A stretch of DNA of 5,432 nt from Lachnospiraceae bacterium (GTDB lineage Bacteria; Bacillota; Clostridia; Lachnospirales; Lachnospiraceae). The notes beneath the pieces are model-generated. The model did no database searches, was not told the DNA's origin, and saw nothing but the letters and a program-made list of their open reading frames with translations. Shown here in pieces: positions 1 through 4,918 of the stretch. The stretch is from positions 1 through 5,432 of the forward strand of contig JAILJL010000097.1 in assembly GCA_024694785.1 (NCBI GenBank). The letters run 5' to 3'. Made by a program: the position numbers and the translations under genes. The stretch's first letter is position 1. Every line of letters starts with the position of its first letter.

Positions 1-95
1 CCCTTTTTGAGCTGCAGTGTGATATTATCGTTAGCGATAATACCCGGGAAACGCTTGGTAATATTAAGCATTTCAATTGCATAAGGAGTATCCAT
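1..95 (-). CDS. Sugar/nucleoside-type ABC transporter ATP-binding protein, N-terminal fragment
   Basis: Only the first 31 codons are in the window; the gene continues past the left edge. The translation begins MDTPYAIEMLNITKRFPG and continues to ...ITLQLKKG, stopping just short of where a Walker A motif would follow. The 'ITKRFPGIIANDNI' pattern is typical of the first nucleotide-binding domain of the fused-ATPase importers for simple sugars or nucleosides (RbsA/MglA/YufO type); that class is assigned from family knowledge. It would energise uptake at the cytoplasmic face of the membrane. The start is the ATG at 95-93, supported by an AAAGGGG ribosome binding site (complement of about 105-110) with about 9 nt spacing. 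It is divergent from trkA, and its promoter must lie in the AT-rich region 110-290. The substrate cannot be told from this fragment. Confidence 0.8.
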   Translation of the reverse strand, partial: MDTPYAIEMLNITKRFPGIIANDNITLQLKK

Positions 96-290
96 CCCGT
101 CATGCCCCTTTCTTTATATTGATAATTGTTACAATACTACATAATGTGTTTTTATTATACTACCTTTCGGGAATATATACCATATATAGTTAATGAAAAT
201 ATATCATACTTATTATATTATACACCCTATAGTCAAGCTTTCTATTTAAAGTCAGCGAAAAAAGTGGTAATATATAGTGAACAATTTTTT
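96..290. promoter_or_regulatory. AT-rich divergent intergenic region with several -10-like hexamers
   Basis: This gene-free stretch separates the divergent ABC ATPase and trkA genes and must hold both promoters. On the minus strand perfect TATAAT hexamers lie at 154-159, 212-217 and 217-222, but none has a convincing -35 at 16-18 bp. On the plus strand an 11-bp palindrome, ATTGTTACAAT, lies at 125-135; it could be an operator but is short. I looked for the conserved motifs of the ydaO-type c-di-AMP riboswitch, which often precedes K+ transporter genes in Firmicutes, and did not see them. The extreme A/T content makes chance -10 matches common, so individual promoter calls here are weak. Confidence 0.5.
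245..273 (+). promoter_or_regulatory. Candidate trkAH promoter (extended -10)
   Basis: TTTAAA at 245-250 (4 of 6 matches to TTGACA) is followed after 17 bp by TAATAT at 268-273 (4 of 6 to TATAAT). A TGG just before the -10 provides an extended -10 element. Transcription would start near 280, just before the duplicated ribosome binding site. The hexamers are imperfect and the region is AT-rich, so other start points upstream are possible. Confidence 0.3.
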
Positions 291-308
291 GCAAGGAGAC
301 CTTTTACT

Positions 309-347
309 ATGCTGAGAAAAAAGCAAGGAGACCTTTTACTATGCTGA
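309..347 (+). CDS. 12-codon leader ORF overlapping the trkA start
   Basis: The ATG of the first repeat copy opens the peptide MLRKKQGDLLLC and ends at TGA 345-347. It has its own AAGGAGA ribosome binding site (293-299) with the same 9-nt spacing as trkA, so it should be translated about as well. The stop overlaps the trkA start in the arrangement ATGCTGA (341-347), the classic geometry for translational coupling by termination and reinitiation. Ribosomes on this ORF would also pass over the trkA ribosome binding site at 325-331. The peptide itself shows no recognisable function and exists only because of the 32-bp duplication. It may be a by-product, a modest regulator of trkA translation, or both. 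The reading frame is certain; expression and effect are inferred. Confidence 0.45.
   Translation: MLRKKQGDLLLC
325..331 (+). promoter_or_regulatory. Ribosome binding site of trkA
   Basis: AAGGAGA sits 9 nt before the ATG at 341 and fixes that codon as the trkA start. It is the second of two identical sites 32 bp apart; the first (293-299) serves the out-of-frame ATG at 309. Confidence 0.85.
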
Positions 348-1726
348 GAAAAAAGAAAGAAGAAGGTTTTAAGATAATAATAGTAGGCTGCGGCAAGGTC
401 GGCGTAACGCTTGTCGACCAGTTAAGCAAAGAAGGACATGATATAACCGTCATCGACAAGGATGCTTCTATAGTCAACGACGTATCCGGCGCTTATGACG
501 TAATGGGTTATACCGGTAATGGTGCCAGCTTCACAACTCTTGTAGAGGCCGGCGTTACCAATGCGGATCTTCTGATCGCAGTAACCACTTCAGATGAACT
601 TAATCTTTTATGCTGCACGCTCGCAAAGCAGGTAGGTGATTGTGCTACCATCGCTCGTGTAAGAACACCTGATTACAGTAAAGAAACCAACTATTTACGT
701 GAAAAGCTCGGACTTGCAATGATCATTAATCCCGAACTTGAGGCCGCTCTTGAGACCGCTTCAATCCTCGCTCTTCCGAATGCCCTCGAAGTCAATGCTT
801 TTGCACACGGACAGGCAACGCTTGTTAAATTCCGTATTCCGGAAGACAGTGCCATTGCAGGACGCACGATTGCACAGGTGGGTCAATCATTAAAATCAAA
901 TATCATTTTCTGCGCCATAGAACGTGACAAAGAAGTATATATTCCTGCGGGTCAGTTCACGCTTCAGACAGGAGACGTAGTATCATATGTATCAAACCGC
1001 CGTAACGCTTCCACGTTCTTAACGGAGATAGGCTATAAGTCCAACAAGGTTAAAGACACAATGATAATAGGCGGCGGTAAAGGCGCTTATTACCTTGCCG
1101 AGCAGTTAATCGCCATGGGTATCAAGGTCAAGATTATAGAGACAAATAAGGCAAGATGCGAAGAATTAAGTCTTCTTCTGCCAAAGGCAATCATAATTAA
1201 CGGCGATGGTATAGATCAGGAACTTCTCCGCGCGGAAGGTCTGCAGACGGTAGAAGCTTTTGTACCTCTCACAGGTATCGATGAGGTTAACGTTCTTCTT
1301 ACTTTACACGCCAAGAACGCCTCCAACGCCAAGGTCATAACGAAAATCAACAAGATTAATTATAACGAAGTTCTCGACAGTCTTAATTTAGGTTCGGTCA
1401 TCTACCCTAAGTTCATTACATCGGAAGCAATAGTAGCCTACGTCCGTGCGCGTCAGAACTCCGGTAATTCAAGCAACATAGAGACTCTGTACCATATGTT
1501 TGATTCCAGAGTCGAGGCTATTGAATTTAAAGTTGATGCCGATTCCAGCATAACCGGCACCAAATTAAAGGAGCTTCGCCTTAAGCCTGATGTTCTTGTA
1601 TCATTTATAAGCCGTAACGGTCGCATAATCATTCCGACAGGTTCCGATACCATTGAAAAAGGCGATACGGTTATGATCGTTACAAAGAACGCCGGCTTCA
1701 CCGACATTCAGGATATTCTTAACTAG
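341..1726 (+). CDS. trkA: Trk system potassium uptake regulatory protein TrkA (tandem RCK)
   Basis: This is the cytosolic, peripheral membrane subunit of a Trk K+ uptake system; it binds nucleotides and gates the TrkH channel. The 461 residues match the usual length of full TrkA with two RCK units. The first Rossmann domain (about 11-130) has the glycine motif G16-C-G18-K-V-G21 and the acidic residue D39 ending strand 2 (VIDKD), as expected for NAD(H) binding. It is followed by an RCK_C domain (about 150-230). The second Rossmann domain starts near 240 with G244-G-G246-K-G-A249 and a Glu in 'IIET'; the third motif glycine is Ala, so its nucleotide preference may differ. A final RCK_C domain covers about 380-461. 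The start ATG has a well-placed AAGGAGA site; the 10 residues before the first strand (MLRKKKEEGF) are a short basic extension. trkH follows after 22 bp, so the two are an operon. Translation may be modulated by the overlapping leader ORF. Confidence 0.95.
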   Translation: MLRKKKEEGFKIIIVGCGKVGVTLVDQLSKEGHDITVIDKDASIVNDVSGAYDVMGYTGNGASFTTLVEAGVTNADLLIAVTTSDELNLLCCTLAKQVGDCATIARVRTPDYSKETNYLREKLGLAMIINPELEAALETASILALPNALEVNAFAHGQATLVKFRIPEDSAIAGRTIAQVGQSLKSNIIFCAIERDKEVYIPAGQFTLQTGDVVSYVSNRRNASTFLTEIGYKSNKVKDTMIIGGGKGAYYLAEQLIAMGIKVKIIETNKARCEELSLLLPKAIIINGDGIDQELLRAEGLQTVEAFVPLTGIDEVNVLLTLHAKNASNAKVITKINKINYNEVLDSLNLGSVIYPKFITSEAIVAYVRARQNSGNSSNIETLYHMFDSRVEAIEFKVDADSSITGTKLKELRLKPDVLVSFISRNGRIIIPTGSDTIEKGDTVMIVTKNAGFTDIQDILN

Positions 1727-1730
1727 ATTA

Positions 1731-1736
1731 AAGGAG
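1731..1736 (+). promoter_or_regulatory. Ribosome binding site of trkH with long spacing
   Basis: AAGGAG lies 12 nt before the ATG at 1749, longer than the 7-9 nt seen at the other starts in this window. No other in-frame start is closer: the TTG at 1739 is in a different frame. It suggests slightly weaker initiation for trkH than for trkA. Confidence 0.6.
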
Positions 1737-1748
1737 CATTGCTTACTA

Positions 1749-3242
1749 ATGAACAGCAAAGTTATAAGATACGTATTCGGTAAAGTACTTATAATCGAAG
1801 GTGCACTCTTACTTCTCCCGGTACTTACCGCAATTATATATCATGAATCAGAAGGCTTTATATATCTTGCAGTTGCTTTATCTTCTGCGCTTATGGGTCT
1901 TCTGTTCTCGCTTAAGAAGCCTGACGACTATGTCTTCTACTTCAAGGACGGTTGCTTCATGACCGCCCTTTGTTGGGTCGTACTGTCACTTATAGGTGCG
2001 CTTCCATTCTACTTTACAGGCGAGATTCCGTTCTTCATAGACGCTTTATTCGAGACCATCTCGGGATTTACAACAACCGGTGCGAGTATACTGCCGCATG
2101 TGGAAGCTCTGTCCCACTGCTCGCTTTTATGGAGAAGCTTTACTCACTGGATCGGCGGTATGGGCGTACTTGTATTCTTACTAGCGATCATCCCGATGAA
2201 CGGCGGTTCCCACATGAACCTCATGCGTGCCGAGTCTCCGGGACCTTCCGTCGGAAAGCTCGTACCTAAAGCGCACGAAACGGCCAAGATTCTCTACCTT
2301 ATCTATATAGGCCTCACGGTTGGTGAATTCCTTCTGTTAATCATAGGGCGTATGCCTATATTTGATGCAACATGTATAAGCTTCGGTACCGCAGGTACCG
2401 GCGGTTTCGGTGTAAGATCCGACAGCCTGTTATCCTACTCGCCTTACATTCAGTGGGTGGTGACAATATTCATGATCCTTTTCGGTGTCAACTTTAACGC
2501 CTACTTCTTCATTATCTTCGGAAAGTTCAAAAAAGCTCTTTCCATGGAGGAAGTCAAGACCTATATTGCTATAATAATTGGTGCCGTTGCAATTCTTATG
2601 ATTGATGTACTCCACATATGCGGGAACTTTTTCACCGCGCTGCGTCATTCATCGTTTACGGTTGCGTCAATTATGACAACTACCGGTTATGCCACTCTCG
2701 ACTTTAATACCTGGTCTGTCACAAGCCGCTTTATTCTCGTGTGCTTAATGTTCATGGGCGCATGTGCAGGTTCTACCGGCGGCGGTATCAAGGTGTCGAG
2801 ATTCATTATCCTCCTAAAAACCGTAAAAAAGGAGCTTCTTTACTATCTTCATCCGAAGAGTATCAAGAAGATCAAGATTGATGATCATCCGGTAGAGCAC
2901 GAAGTTGTGCGCTCCACAGATGTATACTTTATAACTTTTGTAATTATATTTTCCGCTTCGCTATTCCTTATTTCCTTTGACGGAAAGGATCTTGTAACAA
3001 GCTTCACGGCTGTTGCGGCGACGATCAACAACATCGGCCCGGGCCTTGAAATGGTGGGACCGACGGGAAATTACATGTTATTCTCTCCTTTCAGCAAGAT
3101 TATTCTTATGATTGATATGTTAGCGGGGCGACTTGAATTGTTCCCGTTACTGCTTCTTTTCTACCCGTTAATGTGGAAGGATCTTTTCTTCAGTACATTA
3201 AGAGAGAATCGTAAACAAAAGAAAAATACACGTATCCAGTAA
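1749..3242 (+). CDS. trkH: Trk system potassium uptake protein TrkH (membrane pore subunit)
   Basis: This is the K+-translocating membrane subunit of the Trk/Ktr/HKT superfamily, working with the TrkA encoded just upstream. The 497 residues are full length for TrkH and are mostly hydrophobic, fitting the two N-terminal helices plus four membrane-pore-membrane repeats of the family. Four pore-loop filter segments are visible: TTTGAS at 108-113, FGTAGTGGFG at 212-221, MTTTGYAT at 309-316 and NNIGPG at 428-433. Each has its filter glycine, so K+ rather than Na+ selectivity is expected. Other family hallmarks are HWIGGMGVLVF (133-143), ESPGP (162-166), the intramembrane gate segment GACAGSTGGGIK (337-348), and the C-terminal GRLELFPLL (460-468). 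A basic tail (RENRKQKKNTR) ends the protein in the cytoplasm. It follows trkA by 22 bp and is the last gene of the operon; the next terminator is at 3391-3427. I see no frameshift or missing motif. Confidence 0.95.
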   Translation: MNSKVIRYVFGKVLIIEGALLLLPVLTAIIYHESEGFIYLAVALSSALMGLLFSLKKPDDYVFYFKDGCFMTALCWVVLSLIGALPFYFTGEIPFFIDALFETISGFTTTGASILPHVEALSHCSLLWRSFTHWIGGMGVLVFLLAIIPMNGGSHMNLMRAESPGPSVGKLVPKAHETAKILYLIYIGLTVGEFLLLIIGRMPIFDATCISFGTAGTGGFGVRSDSLLSYSPYIQWVVTIFMILFGVNFNAYFFIIFGKFKKALSMEEVKTYIAIIIGAVAILMIDVLHICGNFFTALRHSSFTVASIMTTTGYATLDFNTWSVTSRFILVCLMFMGACAGSTGGGIKVSRFIILLKTVKKELLYYLHPKSIKKIKIDDHPVEHEVVRSTDVYFITFVIIFSASLFLISFDGKDLVTSFTAVAATINNIGPGLEMVGPTGNYMLFSPFSKIILMIDMLAGRLELFPLLLLFYPLMWKDLFFSTLRENRKQKKNTRIQ

Positions 3243-3308
3243 ATCAGCATAGCAAGCATTTGTTTATGCATGTATACTTATAAAAACACAAAAAAGAACA
3301 ATTTACCA

Positions 3309-3337
3309 TTGCGTTATTCTTTTAACAGTGCTATACT
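3309..3337 (+). promoter_or_regulatory. Candidate promoter with extended -10 in the trkH-antiporter gap
   Basis: TTGCGT (3309-3314) is separated by exactly 17 bp from TATACT (3332-3337), which has 5 of 6 consensus bases and is preceded by TGC, an extended -10. The predicted start of transcription is near 3344. No coding region lies downstream before the terminator at 3391, so any product would be a short RNA. The -35 matches only 3 of 6 bases, and the call depends mainly on the extended -10 and the spacing. Confidence 0.4.
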
Positions 3338-3343
3338 ATTCGT

Positions 3344-3430
3344 AGTGGTGTTGTTCATCCAGTGAATACACGACTATTATCCCATTCATTTAAAAAGCAA
3401 GCAGGCATTTTGCCTGCTTGCTTTTTATCT
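3344..3430 (+). ncRNA. Candidate small RNA of about 85 nt
   Basis: Three elements line up: an extended -10 promoter just upstream, a 5' hairpin, and a strong terminator. The hairpin has arms 3348-3357 and 3363-3371, with TGTTCA pairing to TGAATA (one G-U pair), GTG pairing to CAC, a single bulged T and a TCCAG loop. A roughly 19-nt unpaired A/T-rich linker follows (3372-3390), then the 17-bp terminator stem with a T-run. This architecture is common in bacterial regulatory RNAs. There is no ribosome binding site plus ORF here. The same sequence could instead be just the 3' end of the trkAH transcript. I recognise no known RNA family; the call is an inference from structure. Confidence 0.33.
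3391..3427. terminator. Strong bidirectional intrinsic terminator shared by trkAH and the antiporter gene
   Basis: A perfect 17-bp inverted repeat (3391-3407 with 3411-3427) flanks a TTT loop. The core GCAAGCAGGCA is GC-rich and the outer pairs are an A-run on one side and a T-run on the other, so the hairpin has a T-tract whichever strand is transcribed. It lies about 150 bp after trkH and 65 bp after the antiporter stop, in a convergent gap, and so should stop both transcripts. Confidence 0.92.
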
Positions 3431-3492
3431 ATCTCTATTAACTTTTGCTTAGAGTGTTTAATTATCCATATTACAAATTAACTTGCCCAAAG

Positions 3493-4785
3493 CTATCGGC
3501 GGTCCCAGACCTCACTTCCGCCTTTGTTAACCTGACGGGATGAATATCTTTCTTCAGGCTTGATCTCGCCCGCTTTCGTAAGCGAAATCTTCGTTAAAGT
3601 CGGACCTATAAGCTCATATACAAGAACCGAGAAAAGTACCACATTTCTTATAATCGGGCCATCACTTAATGTACCTGCAGTTATCGCCATGCCAAGTGCA
3701 ACACCTGCCTGCGGAAGAAGCGTAATACCAATGTACTTGGTTATATGCTCACTGCAATGGGTCATCTTGCAGCTTGCCCACGAACCTGAAATCTTGCCAA
3801 ACGCTCTGAAAACAATGTATACAATGCCAAGTAACAATACAAGAATATTACCCAGTATTGAAAGATCAAGCTCCGCACCTGACAATACGAAGAAAAGCAC
3901 ATTAACCGGTGCTGTCCATCCGTCAACCCTATCCATCAATTCTTCCGAAGCCTCATTGATATTGCAGAATACGGTACCCATCATCATGCATACCAGAAGA
4001 AGAGAGAACCCGAACTTAACACCGGCAATATCAAACTTAATAAGAGATATACCCACCGTAAGAAGTACAAACGCAACCGATAACGATATACGCTTTGAAT
4101 TCGAATGGAAGAATCTCTCAAGCTGATTCAAAAGCATACCTGCCAAAGTACCAAGTACGAGAGACGCGATAATCTCAATAATCGGCTCGACAGCCACACT
4201 TATTACACTAATCGAACCCTGTTCCAAAGCTCTTGCGATACCGAATGATACAGAGAAAAGTACAAGTCCCACAGCATCATCGATAGCAACAACCATAAGA
4301 AGAAGCTTGGTCAAAGGGCCATTTGCCTTATACTGCTTAACAACCATAAGAGTTGCCGCAGGTGCCGTAGCTGCCGCGATAGCCCCCAGTGTTATTGCTG
4401 ACGATACGGATATTAAAGACGGGTCAATAAAATGTACGACAAGCAAAGCTATATCCACAACCACCGTAGTAATTACAGCCTGTAAAATACCGACTGTGAT
4501 CGCCTGCTTACCCATAACTCTCAAAGACGATAAACGGAACTCGTTACCGATTGCAAAAGCAATGAATCCAAGGGCAACCTGACTTATAATCTTAAGCCCC
4601 GCTACTTCATCAAGTGTCGTAAAACCTAATCCTTCTATGCCTATTCTTCCAAGGAAGAACGGACCAAGCAAAAGACCTGCAATTAAATACGCCGTAACTG
4701 CCGGAAGGTGGACCTTCTTCGCAAGACGTGACATCAAGAGTCCGCCGGCAAGTGCAGCCGCAAGACTTATTAACGTTAATGCCAT
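3493..4785 (-). CDS. CPA2-family monovalent cation/H+ antiporter (Kef/NapA-like, no RCK domain)
   Basis: This integral membrane protein is predicted to exchange Na+ or K+ for H+. The start is taken as the ATG at 4785-4783 (MALTLISLAA), 8 nt after GGAGG; a TTG at 4800 in the same frame lies inside that ribosome binding site and is not a credible start. The 430 residues are almost entirely hydrophobic helices up to about 400. Family marks seen in order are HLPAVTAYLIAGLLLGP (26-42, first helices), the crossover helix AAATAPAATL (137-146), the ion-binding VAIDDAVGL with D169-D170, RAFGK (327-331) with the conserved basic residue of the core domain, and LLPQAGVALGMA (356-367). A paired Asp at the binding site is typical of electrogenic CPA2 exchangers such as NapA; the substrate ion is not proved. 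Kef channels carry a C-terminal RCK domain; this protein has only a 30-residue polar tail instead. It converges on trkAH, which also handles K+. Confidence 0.9.
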   Translation of the reverse strand: MALTLISLAAALAGGLLMSRLAKKVHLPAVTAYLIAGLLLGPFFLGRIGIEGLGFTTLDEVAGLKIISQVALGFIAFAIGNEFRLSSLRVMGKQAITVGILQAVITTVVVDIALLVVHFIDPSLISVSSAITLGAIAAATAPAATLMVVKQYKANGPLTKLLLMVVAIDDAVGLVLFSVSFGIARALEQGSISVISVAVEPIIEIIASLVLGTLAGMLLNQLERFFHSNSKRISLSVAFVLLTVGISLIKFDIAGVKFGFSLLLVCMMMGTVFCNINEASEELMDRVDGWTAPVNVLFFVLSGAELDLSILGNILVLLLGIVYIVFRAFGKISGSWASCKMTHCSEHITKYIGITLLPQAGVALGMAITAGTLSDGPIIRNVVLFSVLVYELIGPTLTKISLTKAGEIKPEERYSSRQVNKGGSEVWDRR

Positions 4786-4793
4786 AATAAATA

Positions 4794-4798
4794 CCTCC
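4794..4798 (-). promoter_or_regulatory. Ribosome binding site that fixes the antiporter start
   Basis: On the minus strand GGAGG (complement of 4794-4798) stands 8 nt before the ATG at 4785. It overlaps the upstream in-frame TTG, which rules that TTG out and sets the protein length at 430 residues. Confidence 0.9.
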
Positions 4799-4811
4799 AA
4801 AGCATATAAGC

Positions 4812-4857
4812 TTTATACTAAGCGCCACCGCTTATTAATCAAACAGCGCTTATTATA
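4812..4857 (-). promoter_or_regulatory. Candidate antiporter promoter region
   Basis: Reading the minus strand, TTGATT (complement of 4837-4842, 4 of 6 to the -35) precedes TATAAA (4812-4817, 5 of 6, 19-bp spacer) or TAGTAT (4815-4820, 4 of 6, 16-bp spacer). A perfect TATAAT also occurs at 4852-4857 but lacks a good -35, since it abuts the preceding terminator. Which is used cannot be decided by eye. A promoter here is expected because a terminator separates this gene from the one upstream. Confidence 0.4.
4819..4855. repeat. Repeated TAAGCG half-sites upstream of the antiporter gene
   Basis: CGCTTATTA occurs twice in direct orientation (4829-4837 and 4847-4855), 18 bp apart. TAAGCGC at 4819-4825 is inverted relative to both: it forms a 6-bp hairpin with 4829-4834 (loop CCAC) and a 7-bp inverted repeat with GCGCTTA at 4846-4852. 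The cluster overlaps the candidate promoter elements, so it could be an operator or, if transcribed, competing leader hairpins. The repeats are seen directly; their function is inferred. Confidence 0.45.
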
Positions 4858-4863
4858 TCGCAA

Positions 4864-4897
4864 AAAAAAGCAAAAAGATAGTCCTTTTTGCTTTTTT
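4864..4897 (-). terminator. Intrinsic terminator of the SEC-C protein gene
   Basis: A perfect 14-bp inverted repeat (4864-4877 with 4884-4897) encloses a 6-nt loop, ATAGTC on the plus strand. On the minus strand the 3' arm runs into a tract of eight T. It begins about 20 nt after the SEC-C stop codon. The stem is mostly A-T pairs with only three G-C pairs, so it is weaker than the 3391 terminator, and some read-through into the codirectional antiporter gene is possible. Confidence 0.75.
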
Positions 4898-4918
4898 CAA
4901 TAATTATTAACTTTTCTT

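Larger units (their letters stand above)
291..354 (+). repeat. Perfect 32-bp tandem duplication of the trkA translation start region
   Basis: Positions 291-322 and 323-354 are identical over all 32 bases, and the next base (G) also matches. Each unit carries GCAAGGAGACC (a strong ribosome binding site), an ATG (309-311 in copy 1, 341-343 in copy 2) and the first codons of trkA (M-L-R-K-K). The unit length is not a multiple of three, so the ATG of copy 1 is out of frame with trkA and opens a 12-codon ORF instead. The trkA reading frame stays intact because the last copy always supplies its start. The repeat is seen directly; its origin by slippage or recombination is inferred. Confidence 0.97.

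Noticed and set aside
93..103. ATG at 103 on the minus strand as an upstream start for the ABC ATPase
   Set aside because: It is 8 nt out of frame with the recognisable ABC sequence; the ATG at 95 is in frame and has a good ribosome binding site.
125..135. Palindrome ATTGTTACAAT as an operator
   Set aside because: The arms are only 5 bp in very AT-rich DNA, so a chance match is likely; noted in the intergenic entry but not called as a site.
120..340. c-di-AMP (ydaO-type) riboswitch upstream of the K+ transporter genes
   Set aside because: Expected by analogy with other Firmicutes, but the conserved G-rich motifs of that class are absent and the region is almost entirely A/T.
126..347. 73-codon ORF upstream of trkA
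   Set aside because: Its 5' part is tyrosine/phenylalanine-rich translation of AT-rich intergenic DNA with no ribosome binding site; only the last 12 codons from the ATG at 309 have one.
3292..3323. Hairpin AAAAGAA/TTCTTTT as a first trkH terminator
   Set aside because: The stem is A-T-rich with mismatches after 7 bp, the loop is large and the T-run is only four; it also overlaps the candidate promoter.
3251..3423. AGCAAGCA at 3251-3258 pairing with TGCTTGCT at 3416-3423 as an antiterminator
   Set aside because: The 8-bp match is far weaker than the 17-bp terminator stem and over 150 nt away, so it is unlikely to compete.
3560..4126. 188-codon plus-strand ORF
   Set aside because: It lies wholly antisense to the antiporter gene, whose family motifs are clear; it has no ribosome binding site and no recognisable protein features.
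4786..4800. TTG at 4800 as the antiporter start (five extra residues)
   Set aside because: The TTG overlaps the GGAGG ribosome binding site that serves the ATG at 4785.
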